From: Tubiluchus corallicola
Taxonomy: Eukaryota > Priapulida > Priapulimorpha > Priapulimorphida > Tubiluchidae
Length of the DNA: 64,000 nt
Direction: 5' to 3'
Assembly (NCBI GenBank): GCA_030141605.1
Contig: JAQGDQ010000216.1
Location: 64,001-128,000 of the forward strand
This document shows, one piece after another, positions 35,858 to 45,585 of this stretch (position 1 is its first letter; each line of letters starts with the position of its first letter). Under the pieces are notes generated by a model. That model saw only the letters and a list, made by a program, of their open reading frames with translations, searched no databases and was not told the origin of the DNA. The translations under genes were made by a program, and so were the position numbers.

Positions 35858-38800
35858 CTATTGTCCGCCTAAGCCTCGCAGGGATGGATAGCCGTCATTG
35901 CTGGAGTCTATCTTCCATGTGTTTGTGAAGTCCCAGTTAATAAACGTATTCTGGTCTTTCATCTCAGCTGTGGTTTTACCAAATGAATTATTAGAGCCTG
36001 AGGAAGAGGATTTATTGGTAGACTCTTTATCCCAATAGCTTCTTTCTATACTGAAACTACCGTAAGTTGCTCCTACCAACCCGCCACCATTTTGGCTACA
36101 GTTGATTTCCCCTGTGGCGTAGCACTCTACTATGATAGTGCTATGGGCATAACCGGCAATACCGCCTCCATTAGTGTTGGTTGCGACAACAGCTCCCCTA
36201 GCATAGCAATTTCTTAATGTATCTCTACCGCTACTACCGGAGGAGAATCCCATGATACCACCCAGATGATAACTGCCTGTTAAATCTACATTAGTATAAC
36301 AATTAGTTACTGTACTACCTCCTTTAGACCAGCCGATTATTCCTCCTGTGTAGACTCCTTCTATAGTTCCAAGAACATAGCTATTACTTATATTGACACC
36401 TTCACTCCTTCCAACAAGCCCGCCGGCTTGTCCCTGTTTCCCCTCTATATTCCCTATAAAATAGCAATTACTTATATTGGCACTTTCACTTCTTCCAACA
36501 ATTCCGCCGACTTGGGAATCGCTCCCCTCTATATCCCCTATAACATAGCAGTTGTCTATATTTACGCCCTTGGCAAGCCCTACAATGCCTCCTACACTAG
36601 CTTTACCTTTTATTATGCCGCCTATTTCTATGCCTACATTTTGTATCAACGTATTACTATTTTCTACAGTTCTAAATAAACCCACTCCGGTTGCGTTACG
36701 ATTGGCATAAAACTTGATGATCTTATGGCCTTGCCCGTTAAAGTTTCCTGTAAAAACCCCCACGGCTTTGAACCCTGTTGTCGGAAGTCCATCATTTCCG
36801 GGATCAGGGAAGGTTATATCATTTTCCACTGTGTAGTCGCCGGCTACATCATGCTCCATCCCCTGCAAGTCCTGCCATGTTTTTATCATGTACTGCTCCT
36901 TGGGAATGTTGGTATGAGTAGCACTTCGCTCTGCCACTCCTGCTGTAGAAAGCCTTAACTCTATAGACAGGTTTTTGTCGCTACCTATACCCTTCCAGTC
37001 ATCTAAAGCCATAGTGTTATTGATTACTCCTTCACCTCCTGTTACTGTAACCGTTCCTGTGATTTCTGTATTTCCCTCTATGGACAAGCCGTAGCTCCAA
37101 GCTCCATCTATCAGGTTGCTTATCTCAAAAAGATTAGTCTTTTTGAAATCACCAGCACCCACTCTGTTTTCATTGTTGTAGCTAACTGCTTCAAGTGTTG
37201 GCTTATTGGTTATTGTAACTGTGTATGTTTTTGAGTTATCTCCGTCTTGTGATGTTACAGTGTAATCCACAGGAGATGTAAAGTCCTGCAGGTCAGTTTT
37301 TAGCGGATTCACAGTAGCTTCTTCAGAGATCTCTAAAACAGACGGAGCTATACCACTTAAGTTTGTCCCATATACTTCAACCTCTCCCGTAATCGTGCTC
37401 GCATCTTGATCAATACTTATGTTTTTTACTCCATTAATACCAAAGTCTGTGATTAGCGCCTCTGAGTTAAGCTCTATCTCTACTGTAACAGTATAGTCCT
37501 CAGTAACAGTGTACACCACATTGTTTGTAAAGTTCACTTGCTCCTCGTTCCCAGGAGAAACAGATGCATTGTCCGAAATAACAATAGTTGGAATAAGTGC
37601 CGTTACATCTGTTCCGTAAGGTACAGCAAGCGATACCGTTTTATCAGTTTCATTTACAACACCGAATACATCTGGGAATGGATTGTTTGCATCGAGGAAA
37701 TCGAAACTTTTAATCTCTTTCTCAGTGCTTTCACCTTCAATAACTGTTACAGTATATTGCTGTGTATCTCCATTTTGGGCAGTAACAGTATACACTACAT
37801 TACCAGTGAAGTTTACTGTTTCGCCGTTGTCAGGAGAAACAGATGCATTGTCCGAAATAACAATAGTTGGAATAAGTGCCGTTACATCTGTTCCGTAAGG
37901 TACAGTTAGTGACACCGTTTTATCAGTTTCATTTACAACACCAAATACATCTGGGAATGGATTGTTTGCATCGAGGAAATCGAAACTTTTAATCTCTTTC
38001 TCAGTGCTTTCATCTTCAATAACTGTTACAGTATATTGCTGTGTATCTCCATTTTGGGCAGTAACAGTGTACACCACATTGTTTGTAAAGTTCACTTGCT
38101 CCTCGTTCCCAGGAGAAACAGATGCATTGTCCGAAATAACAATAGTTGGAATAAGTGCCGTTACATCTGTTCCGTAAGGCACAGTAAGTGATACTGTTTT
38201 AGCAGCTTCATTTACAACACCGAATACATCTGGGAATGGATTGTTTGCATCGAGAAAATCGAAGCTTTTAATCTCTTTCTCAGTGCCTTCACCTTCAATA
38301 ACTGTTACAGTATATTGCTGTGTATCTCCATTTTGGGCAGTAACAGTGTACACCACATTGTTTGTAAAGTTCACTTGCTCCTCGTTCCCAGGAGAAACAG
38401 ATGCATTGTCCGAAATAACAATAGTTGGAATAAGTGCCGTTACATTTGTTCCGTAAGGTACAGTTAGTGACACCGTTTTATCAGTTTCATTTACAACACC
38501 AAATACATCTGGGAATGGATTGTTTGCATCGAGGAAATCGAAACTTTTAATCTTTTTCTCAGTGCTTTCACCTTCAATAACTGTTACAGTATATTGCTGT
38601 GTATCTCCATTTTGGGCAGTAACAGTATACACTACATTACCAGTGAAGTTTACTGTTTCGCCGTTGTCAGGAGAAACAGATGCATTGTCCGAAATAACAA
38701 TAGTTGGAATAAGTGCCGTTACATTTGTTCCGTAAGGTACAGCAAGCGATACCGTTTTAGCAGCTTCATTTACATCACCAAATACATTTGCGAACGGGTT

Positions 38801-41140
38801 GTTTGCATTGAGGAAATCGAAACTTTTAATCTTTTTCTCAGTATTTTCGTCTTCAATAACTGTTACAGTATATTGCTGTGTATCTCCATTTTGGGCAGTA
38901 ACAGTGTACACTACATTACCAGTGAAGTTTGCTGTTTCGCCGTTGTCAGGAGAAACAGATGCATTGTCCGAAATAACAATAGTTGGAATAAGTGCCGTCA
39001 CATTTGTTCCGTAAGGTACAGTAAGCGATACCGTTTTGGCAGTTTCATTTACAACACCGAATACATTTGCGAACGGGTTGTTTGCATTGAGGAAATCGAA
39101 GCTTTCAATCTTTTTCTCAGTATTTTCGTCTTCAATAACTGTGACAGTATATTGCTGTGTATCTCCATTTTGGGCAGTAACAGTGTACACCACATTGTTT
39201 GTAAAGTTTACTATTACCTCGTTTTCGGGAGATATAGTTGCGTTGCCTGAGATAATGATAGTCGGTGCAAGTGCCGTTACATCTGTTCCGTAAGGTACAG
39301 TTAGTGACACCGTTTTAGCAGCTTCATTTACAACACCGAACACATCTGGGAATGGATTGTTTACATCGAGAAAATCGAAACTTTTAATCTCTTTCTCAGT
39401 ATTTTTGCCTTTAGTTACAGTAACATCATATTGCTGTGTATCTCCATTTTCGGCAGTGACAGTGTATTCCACTTTGTCTGTAAAGTCCATACTCACCTTA
39501 TTTCCAGGAGATACAGATGCATTGTCCGAAATAACAATAGTTGGAGTAAGGTCAGCTAGATTTGTTTCGTAAGGCACAGTTAGCGATATCGTTTTATCAG
39601 TTTCATTTACAGTGCCGAACACATCTGAGAATAGATTGTTTTCAGCAAGAAAATCGAAGCTTTTAATCTTTCTCTCAGTATTTTCGTCTTTACTTACAGT
39701 AACTTCATATTGCTGTGTATCTCCATTTTCGGCAGTAACAGTGTATACTACTATGTTTGTAAAGTCTACACCCTTCTCACTTTCGGGAGATATGGTTGCG
39801 TTGCTCGAAATAACAATAGTTGGAGTAAGGTCAGCTAGATTTGTTTCGTAAGGCACAGTTAGTGATACCGTTTTATCAGCTTCATATACAGTGCCGACTA
39901 CATCTGGGAATGGATTATTTTCAGCGAGAAAATCGAAACTTTTAATCTGTTTCTCAGTGTTTTCGTCTTTACTTACAGTAACATCATACTGCTGTGTATC
40001 TCCATTTTCGGCAGTAACAGTGTATACTACTATGTTTGTAAAGTCTACACCCTTCTCACTTTCGGGAGATATAGTTGCGTTGTCCGAAATAACAATAGTT
40101 GGAGTAAGATCAGCTACATCTGTTTCGTAAGGCACAGTTAGTGATACCGTTTTATCAGTTTCATTTACAACACCAAATACATTTGCGAACGGGTTATTTA
40201 CATCGAGAAAATCGAAGCTTTTAATCTTTTTTTCAGCGTTAGACCCTACACTTATTACTACTGTATATTCTTGTTCGGATTGCCCATCTTGTGCTGTTAC
40301 ATAGTACTTCACAGGGAGAGAGAAATTTTGGGCCTCTTCTTTGGGAGGTGTAATGCTCGCGCCTAAAGATACTTCCAGAGTTTTAGGTACTATACTTACT
40401 AAGCTTGTTCCATGCGGTGCAGTTCCTGTAATTGACTTTTCCTCCTGGTCAATATCTATACCGCTTACACCTTCAATTTCAAATGCAGTGATTTCTGCAT
40501 CTGTACTTTTCCCTAAACTGGCAACGACAGTATAGGTTTGTTCAGTTCTGTCCGCTGCTATTACTGTATATCTTACATCTTTACTAAAATCAGGTGCTTC
40601 CCCATTATCTGAATTGTCTGATCTTATATTTGCACCTGTGTGTGTAATGGTGGGGACTAACGGGCCTAAGGCATCGTAAGGCAGAACAACACTTATTAGT
40701 GTATCAATTATTTCTCCCTCTATATCCTCTTCTCCTAATAATTGATTATTACCTGCTTCAAAAACAAATTTGATGATGTCTTTGCTTGTTTTGAGAGCCA
40801 ACTCTACAGTTACAGTATATTTTTTTTGGGTTCCATCCTCTGCTGTTACTATGTATTCCATGGGAGTAATGAAACTATGTTCCTCTCCACTTATAGGGTT
40901 TATTGAAGCTTTGTCCGACACAGTAATAACAGGAGTAAGCTTGGCCTTATCGGTTTCCGCAGGCATAGTAACTCTTATGATCTGACCATAATTATTAATC
41001 TCCGTATCACCTATGCTATTGGCAATTTCAAAGGAGATTATGTCTTTATTATTGGACTTAAGAGAGTCCTCTTCAATTCTCGTGCAATGCGCTATAAATA
41101 ACAGACTTACAGTCATTAGCAATATGAGTTTTTTCATCAC
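35858..41140 (-). CDS. Giant repeat lipoprotein: DUF5018-like units plus GLUG repeats
   Basis: The 1760-residue protein starts with a lipoprotein signal (MMKKLILLMTVSLLFIAHC). It then has a series of Ig-like DUF5018-type units, recognised by KSFDFL ... VPYGTDVTALIPTIVISDNA ... YTVTAQNGDTQQYTVTV. Ten of these are 93-residue copies at an exact 279-bp period, nearly identical in DNA; diverged units flank them. Residues about 1480-1700 carry GLUG-type repeats (GGIVGxAxGxxIxNCYxxGxI), and the last part resembles a ribonuclease-like AEMKDQNTFINWDFTNTWKI tail common to such adhesins. It is probably exported to the cell surface for adhesion or matrix building. The tenth unit is fused out of phase at VVYTVTEDYTVTV, a sign of recombination. 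Confidence 0.8.
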   Translation of the reverse strand: MMKKLILLMTVSLLFIAHCTRIEEDSLKSNNKDIISFEIANSIGDTEINNYGQIIRVTMPAETDKAKLTPVITVSDKASINPISGEEHSFITPMEYIVTAEDGTQKKYTVTVELALKTSKDIIKFVFEAGNNQLLGEEDIEGEIIDTLISVVLPYDALGPLVPTITHTGANIRSDNSDNGEAPDFSKDVRYTVIAADRTEQTYTVVASLGKSTDAEITAFEIEGVSGIDIDQEEKSITGTAPHGTSLVSIVPKTLEVSLGASITPPKEEAQNFSLPVKYYVTAQDGQSEQEYTVVISVGSNAEKKIKSFDFLDVNNPFANVFGVVNETDKTVSLTVPYETDVADLTPTIVISDNATISPESEKGVDFTNIVVYTVTAENGDTQQYDVTVSKDENTEKQIKSFDFLAENNPFPDVVGTVYEADKTVSLTVPYETNLADLTPTIVISSNATISPESEKGVDFTNIVVYTVTAENGDTQQYEVTVSKDENTERKIKSFDFLAENNLFSDVFGTVNETDKTISLTVPYETNLADLTPTIVISDNASVSPGNKVSMDFTDKVEYTVTAENGDTQQYDVTVTKGKNTEKEIKSFDFLDVNNPFPDVFGVVNEAAKTVSLTVPYGTDVTALAPTIIISGNATISPENEVIVNFTNNVVYTVTAQNGDTQQYTVTVIEDENTEKKIESFDFLNANNPFANVFGVVNETAKTVSLTVPYGTNVTALIPTIVISDNASVSPDNGETANFTGNVVYTVTAQNGDTQQYTVTVIEDENTEKKIKSFDFLNANNPFANVFGDVNEAAKTVSLAVPYGTNVTALIPTIVISDNASVSPDNGETVNFTGNVVYTVTAQNGDTQQYTVTVIEGESTEKKIKSFDFLDANNPFPDVFGVVNETDKTVSLTVPYGTNVTALIPTIVISDNASVSPGNEEQVNFTNNVVYTVTAQNGDTQQYTVTVIEGEGTEKEIKSFDFLDANNPFPDVFGVVNEAAKTVSLTVPYGTDVTALIPTIVISDNASVSPGNEEQVNFTNNVVYTVTAQNGDTQQYTVTVIEDESTEKEIKSFDFLDANNPFPDVFGVVNETDKTVSLTVPYGTDVTALIPTIVISDNASVSPDNGETVNFTGNVVYTVTAQNGDTQQYTVTVIEGESTEKEIKSFDFLDANNPFPDVFGVVNETDKTVSLAVPYGTDVTALIPTIVISDNASVSPGNEEQVNFTNNVVYTVTEDYTVTVEIELNSEALITDFGINGVKNISIDQDASTITGEVEVYGTNLSGIAPSVLEISEEATVNPLKTDLQDFTSPVDYTVTSQDGDNSKTYTVTITNKPTLEAVSYNNENRVGAGDFKKTNLFEISNLIDGAWSYGLSIEGNTEITGTVTVTGGEGVINNTMALDDWKGIGSDKNLSIELRLSTAGVAERSATHTNIPKEQYMIKTWQDLQGMEHDVAGDYTVENDITFPDPGNDGLPTTGFKAVGVFTGNFNGQGHKIIKFYANRNATGVGLFRTVENSNTLIQNVGIEIGGIIKGKASVGGIVGLAKGVNIDNCYVIGDIEGSDSQVGGIVGRSESANISNCYFIGNIEGKQGQAGGLVGRSEGVNISNSYVLGTIEGVYTGGIIGWSKGGSTVTNCYTNVDLTGSYHLGGIMGFSSGSSGRDTLRNCYARGAVVATNTNGGGIAGYAHSTIIVECYATGEINCSQNGGGLVGATYGSFSIERSYWDKESTNKSSSSGSNNSFGKTTAEMKDQNTFINWDFTNTWKIDSSNDGYPSLRGLGGQ
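37520..40210. repeat. 279-bp intragenic tandem repeats
   Basis: Ten units of 93 codons at a fixed 279-bp period, some pairs almost base-identical (for example the blocks starting near 37683, 37962, 38241 and 38520). The middle units are most similar and the outer ones diverge, as expected from unequal crossing over. Confidence 0.85.
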
Positions 41141-41453
41141 GCGTTATTTTAGGTTACTGGTGATAATAAGTTAGTGATTTATTTTTGACTTTTCAAGACT
41201 GAAGAGGCTTGTTCTTTAAGTTGAAGGTTAAAAGCTAGAAGAGTTCCGGCTTACTTGTTAACAGGTGATATGATGATAAAACAGGCTGAAGCAGTTATTT
41301 AAAGCTTGGAACAAGCAAGCGGTTGATTTTTACCAAAATCTAGCCTTTTGGTTATTAAACATGAAAGCAGGGTTACAAGACAGGAATTGTTGTATTTTTC
41401 ATGTTATTTTATGTTTTTAATGGTTCAAGGTGAAGAAAATTAAGCAATGTACT

Positions 41454-41936
41454 ATGTCAAATACATATTTATCTTTGGGAGGCAACCAGGGGGATAAAAA
41501 GTATATTTTTAATAAGACTATTCAGCATATTGAAAGCTTGCTGGGGGATATATGCGTTACATCTTCAGTATATGAGACTGAATCCTGGGGGTTCCAGTCA
41601 TCGTTGTTCTGGAACTGTGTAGTGATGGTTGAGACAGGTCTCACACCCCGGGAAGTGCTTCATACAGCTATGAGAATAGAAAGCTACTTTGACAGAAAGC
41701 GTGGTGGTGCAGGTTATGAAACTCGTCAAATGGATATTGACATACTTTTTTATGATACGCTTGTCATAAATGAAGAGGGGCTTATTATTCCACATCCGCT
41801 AATGATGGAGCGAAGGTTTGTTTTGGCTCCTTTAAGTGAGATTGCTCCGGAATTTGTTCATCCTGTTACAGGCACAAAGATAAAGGATGCTCTATCTGAC
41901 TGCAATGATGTGTGCAATGTTAAAAAGATTGTATAG
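41454..41936 (+). CDS. folK: 2-amino-4-hydroxy-6-hydroxymethyldihydropteridine diphosphokinase
   Basis: I use the ATG at 41454 (MSNTYLSLGGNQGDK), since an upstream GTG at 41430 adds only a polar leader. The 160-residue protein has the family blocks SLGGNQGDKKYIF, SSVYETESWGF, WNCVVMVETGLTP and RMESYFDRKR-like, then RQMDIDILFYD and IPHPLMMERRFVLAPLSEI. It pyrophosphorylates hydroxymethyldihydropterin in folate synthesis. No other folate gene is adjacent. Confidence 0.93.
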   Translation: MSNTYLSLGGNQGDKKYIFNKTIQHIESLLGDICVTSSVYETESWGFQSSLFWNCVVMVETGLTPREVLHTAMRIESYFDRKRGGAGYETRQMDIDILFYDTLVINEEGLIIPHPLMMERRFVLAPLSEIAPEFVHPVTGTKIKDALSDCNDVCNVKKIV

Positions 41937-41988
41937 ACTGAAAGCTATATGTTTTTTTACAGAGATCGGGTATTTACTTATTATTTCT

Positions 41989-42131
41989 TGAGAGTTTTGC
42001 AAGACTCATCTTTTTATTTTTACTAATACTTTGCCAAAACTTTCTTCAAAATCTTCATTTATTAGTAAACTACAGTTTTTCATTGAATTTTTTCTTACTC
42101 TGAGCCGAATATTTTGTTTTGCAAAGATCCC
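41989..42131. repeat. MITE-like repeat, copy H
   Basis: GAGAGTTTTGCAAGACTCAT ... ATTTTGTTTTGCAAAGATCCC, about 143 bp, between the convergent folK and radC genes. The long central blocks (CTTCAAAATCTTCATTTATT, CATTGAATTTTTTCTTACTC) are kept. Confidence 0.75.
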
Positions 42132-42143
42132 GGAACGTTAAAT

Positions 42144-42839
42144 TCAGAGGATTTCATCGTCTGCAAAACTGTAAAAGCCAAATTGAGTTATTATTAAGTG
42201 ATCCAGCATTGATATGTTCATTAATGAGGATGCGCCTTTTATTTTTTTCGTAAGCGCTATATCTTCACTACTAGGGTTACAGTTGCCAGAAGGGTGATTA
42301 TGGCAAAGTATTAATGAGACAGCGTGTCTGTCCAGCGCTTCTTTTAGGATAAGCCTTATATCAATTGAGATACCTGTTATTCCTCCCTGGCCTATTTTCC
42401 CCGAATGGAGGACTTTCTTTTGTCTGTTGAGGTATAGCACCCAGAACTCTTCGTGTTGAAGGTCTCCGATTATTGACCGGGCATAATTGGCAGCATCCGT
42501 GCTATTTTGGATCTTTTTGAGGAGAAGGGCTGACTCCTGATTTTTTCTTCTCCCCAACTCGAGCGCTGCTACAATTGAGATAGCTTTTGCCTCGCCAATT
42601 CCATTGAACTTTTTGAGAGCTAATACGTCTATTTTACTAAGCTCATTAAAGTTGTCATTGTAGTGCTTTAGGATCTTTCGCGCTAGCTCTACAGCTGTTT
42701 CATTTTTACTTCCCGAACGTATTAGCAGTGCAATAAGCTCAGTGTTTGAAAGCGCTTCAACTCCTTTTGTAAGTAGCTTTTCGCGAGGGCGCTCCTCTGC
42801 TGCCCATTTTTTAATGCTCAACATTTTATAATCGTCCAT
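42144..42839 (-). CDS. radC: RadC-family JAB-domain protein
   Basis: The start at ATG 42839 (MDDYKMLSIKKWAAEERPRE) gives the normal 231-residue length; an earlier start would add a hydrophobic leader. The N-terminal helix-hairpin-helix part (ALKKFNGIGEAKAISIVAAL) is followed by a JAMM metal site CHNHPSGNCNPSSED. Named for DNA repair, but the real function of RadC is unsettled; it resembles a metalloprotease/deubiquitinase fold. MITE-like copies lie on both sides. Confidence 0.92.
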   Translation of the reverse strand: MDDYKMLSIKKWAAEERPREKLLTKGVEALSNTELIALLIRSGSKNETAVELARKILKHYNDNFNELSKIDVLALKKFNGIGEAKAISIVAALELGRRKNQESALLLKKIQNSTDAANYARSIIGDLQHEEFWVLYLNRQKKVLHSGKIGQGGITGISIDIRLILKEALDRHAVSLILCHNHPSGNCNPSSEDIALTKKIKGASSLMNISMLDHLIITQFGFYSFADDEIL

Positions 42840-42963
42840 CCTGAGTTGCTTTTCAGCAAAATACAAAATATTGAGTGAAATAAAAATCAAAGAGAACATC
42901 CTTTGGCAGGAGTAGCTGTGTAGCATCGTAAACAAACTTCTTCAGGCATTTGGCAAAGTATCA

Positions 42964-43088
42964 AGTGCTTTGCAAAACTCATCTTTTTGTTGATATTTTT
43001 GTCAAAACCTTTGCTTACATCAGTAAACTGTAGATTTTCGTTGAGTTTTTTCTCAACCTAAGCAAAAATATTTTGTCTTGCAGAGCTA
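42964..43088. repeat. MITE-like repeat, copy I
   Basis: AGTGCTTTGCAAAACTCATC ... AATATTTTGTCTTGCAGAGC, 125 bp, in the gap between radC and the Ni-SOD-like gene. The remaining gap (43089-43255) has no recognised feature. Confidence 0.75.
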
Positions 43089-43255
43089 TCATTTTAGGAA
43101 TAGCGCAAATGGATATTGTCTTTTTTTGCTAGCTTAGCGTTGAAAATTATGGTTGCCAGAAAGCTAATGATAAATGGCCGGGGTATTTGCAGCGTAGTGT
43201 GCTAAGAGTGTCCGGTAGCCATATATGTAGTGTCAGTTTCTAAAAAATAAATATT

Positions 43256-43711
43256 ATGAGAAGAAAACTTTTTTCACTTTTTGTCTTTTTTGCATTTTCA
43301 ACAGCCACAGCATTTGCACATTGTGAAATTCCATGTGGAATATATGGGGATTCTTTGCGTGTACAGCTCATAAAGGAGCATATAGGTACTGTGGAGAGAA
43401 GCATCCACATGATAGACAAGTTGTCGCAGGAGCCTTCACCCGACTATAATAATCTTGTGAGGTGGGTTATTAATAAGGATGAGCACTGCAAAGAGATTCA
43501 GGATATTGCTACTCAGTATTTTATGTTTCAGCGGGTTAAGATATCCCAAAAGCCTGCAGAGGAGAAGAGAAGTGGAGAGTTGTTAGCGCTGCTACATCGC
43601 TTGTGTGTTTACGCAATGAAGGCAAAACAGTCAACAAGTCAGGATAATATAGATATGCTAAGAAAAACAATAGAGGAGTTTAGCGCTCTCTATTTTAAGA
43701 AGGCTGACTGA
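43256..43711 (+). CDS. sodN: Probable nickel-containing superoxide dismutase with Sec signal peptide
   Basis: The 151-residue protein begins with a Sec signal peptide (residues 1-21, ending TATAFA). Immediately after it comes HCEIPCGIY (residues 22-30), the nickel hook motif HCxxPCGxY of Ni-SOD, so signal peptidase cleavage after AFA would expose the His needed as N-terminal ligand. C23 and C27 would be the Cys2/Cys6 ligands and Y30 the gating tyrosine; Asp3 of the Streptomyces enzyme is Glu. The rest is helical, of the right size (about 130 residues) for a four-helix-bundle subunit. It would remove superoxide in the periplasm. No separate SodX-type propeptidase gene is adjacent. Confidence 0.85.
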   Translation: MRRKLFSLFVFFAFSTATAFAHCEIPCGIYGDSLRVQLIKEHIGTVERSIHMIDKLSQEPSPDYNNLVRWVINKDEHCKEIQDIATQYFMFQRVKISQKPAEEKRSGELLALLHRLCVYAMKAKQSTSQDNIDMLRKTIEEFSALYFKKAD

Positions 43712-43717
43712 TAGCTT

Positions 43718-43845
43718 GAGTGCTTTGCAAAACTCACCCTTTGCAAGACTTGCCTTTTTATTAATATCCTCGTCAAAATTTTCATAGGTAAACTTGGATT
43801 TTTACCTAACTAAAATCAAATGCTCAATATTTAACTTGCATACTT
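43718..43845. repeat. MITE-like repeat, copy J
   Basis: GAGTGCTTTGCAAAACTCAC ... ATGCTCAATATTTAACTTGC, about 128 bp, starts 6 bases after the Ni-SOD stop and ends just before the IS1634-type element. Confidence 0.65.
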
Positions 43846-43867
43846 TTGGGATAGTTGAATGATACTT

Positions 43868-45512
43868 CTGTTTTGTGCACCACAACGACGCCCCAAGAAT
43901 GCACTATTGATTATCAGCAAGATAGGAATTTCAAATTTGCATTTTGGGTGCTGCATGCTTAATTTTATGCATGTTTGTCCGAAAAAATAAGAATCGGGAG
44001 TGGTTCTGTGAGTGTACAGATAATCTCAAAAAATCATGGTAAATATAAGGTTGTAAAAACCGTAGGTTGCGCAAAAACAAAGCGGGAAGAAGAATTGCTT
44101 TTATTGCTTGCCAACACAGAGATAGAGCGGCTTAGGGGCATGCAATCGCTTTTTGTTGAACACGATGATTTGGTGGTTGAAAACTTTGTGGACAGCATTG
44201 CAAACAATCATTTACAAGTTGTAGGAAGTGAATTAATTTTAGGCAAAATTTATCAAGTCTTTAACTTTCCGGATGATGGGTGCTGCAATTATTTTCGCAA
44301 CCTGGTATTATGTCGGTTAGTGTACCCGGGAAGCAAATTAAAAACCGTTGACTATTTTAGACAGCACCTGAATACAGATGTTAGCGTACACACTATTTAT
44401 CGTTTCCTTGACGAGCTAAATACAAGTTTAAAGCCACAAATTGAACAACTTACCTTTAAGCACACCAGGAAGCTACTAAAAGGAAAGATAAGTGTCGCAT
44501 TTTATGATATGACCACATTGTATTTTGAGGCATCAGAAGAAGATGACTACCGTATTCCCGGATTCAACAAAGATGGCAAGCATCAACAACCGCAAATAAT
44601 GATAGGTTTACTGGTGGGTAAATATGGATACCCGATTGGCTATCAAATATTCGAGGGAAACACCTCTGAAACAAAAACACTAATCCCTGTTCTGGAAGCC
44701 TTTCAAAATAAATTTAATATCGAAAGGCCTATTGTAGTTGCCGATGCAGCTTTACTCTCGCAGAAGAACATAAATGCCTTGATTGAAAACAAATACGAGT
44801 ACATACTTGGAGGACGGATAAAGAATGAAAGTCAAAAAATAAAAGAAAAAATTATAGCTCTTGATATTAAAGAAAACAAGCCAGTTGAGTTGAAAAACAA
44901 GAATGGAAGGTTGATTATCAGCTTCTCAGAAAAAAGAGCCTTCAACGATAAAAAAACAGAGAGAAGGGCTTAAAAAGACTTGAAAAACGTGTTGCTTCCG
45001 GCAAGCTAACAAAGAATCACATAAATAATCGCGGGTATAATAAATATCTGAATCTGTCGGGGGAGATTGCCGTTAAAATCGACTACGATAAGTTCCAGTC
45101 AGATAGAGTTTGGGATGGGTTGAAGGGTTATGTAACCAATACCCATTTACCGAGAAAAGATGTTATCGGGAATTATAGTCAGTTGTGGCAAGTGGAAAAA
45201 GCTTTTCGTATATCAAAAACTGATTTACGAATACGGCCAGTTTATCACCGCTTAAAAGAACGCATTGAAGCCCATATCTGTATTTGTTTCACAGCCTATG
45301 CCATTTACAAAGAGCTGGAAAGGTTATTGAGGGCAAATAATATTGATATCTCTGCTGAAAAAGCCTTGGAACAAATCCGGCAGATCAGGCAGCTGCAATA
45401 CACTCTGCCCAAATCGAAACAAGTCAGAACAAAAATATTACAGCCAACTGAAATGCAAAAAAAGTTGTTAAATATGAAATTATAAACTTGGGTGCTGCAA
45501 TGCACAAAACAG
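43868..45512 (+). mobile_element. IS1634-type element, damaged
   Basis: The inverted ends CTGTTTTGTGCACCACAAC (left, from 43868) and CTGTTTTGTGCATTGCAGC (reverse complement of the right, to 45512) define a 1645-bp element. It contains a single frameshifted transposase gene. No clear target duplication is visible. It sits between the Ni-SOD gene and nrfA. Confidence 0.7.
43971..45485 (+). pseudogene. IS1634-family transposase, two frameshifts
   Basis: The start MFVRKNKNR at ATG 43971 is out of frame with the next part by one extra base in the GGG at about 43996-43998. The main frame (GSVSVQIISKNHGKYKVVKT ... AFYDMTTLYFE ... GYQIFEGNTSETKT) carries the DDE-type catalytic region and ends at 44973. 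A one-base loss in an A7 tract at about 44949-44955 separates the C-terminal part, which continues as REKGLKRLEKR ... LWQVEKAFRISKTDLRIRPV to 45485. Both lesions are in homopolymers. Confidence 0.8.
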
Positions 45513-45585
45513 GAGTTTAAACAGCTTTTCGGGATACCTCTATGGAAGTCCCCATAAGTCTTTCTTTATTTACTGTGTTGCTATT

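Noticed and set aside
37520-40210. CRISPR-like array
   Set aside because: The 279-bp units are coding and in frame, with no short direct repeats and unique spacers.
37538-40985. Many 64-218-codon frames on the plus strand inside the giant repeat gene
   Set aside because: They repeat with the same 279-bp period and are antisense shadows of the DUF5018-like units.
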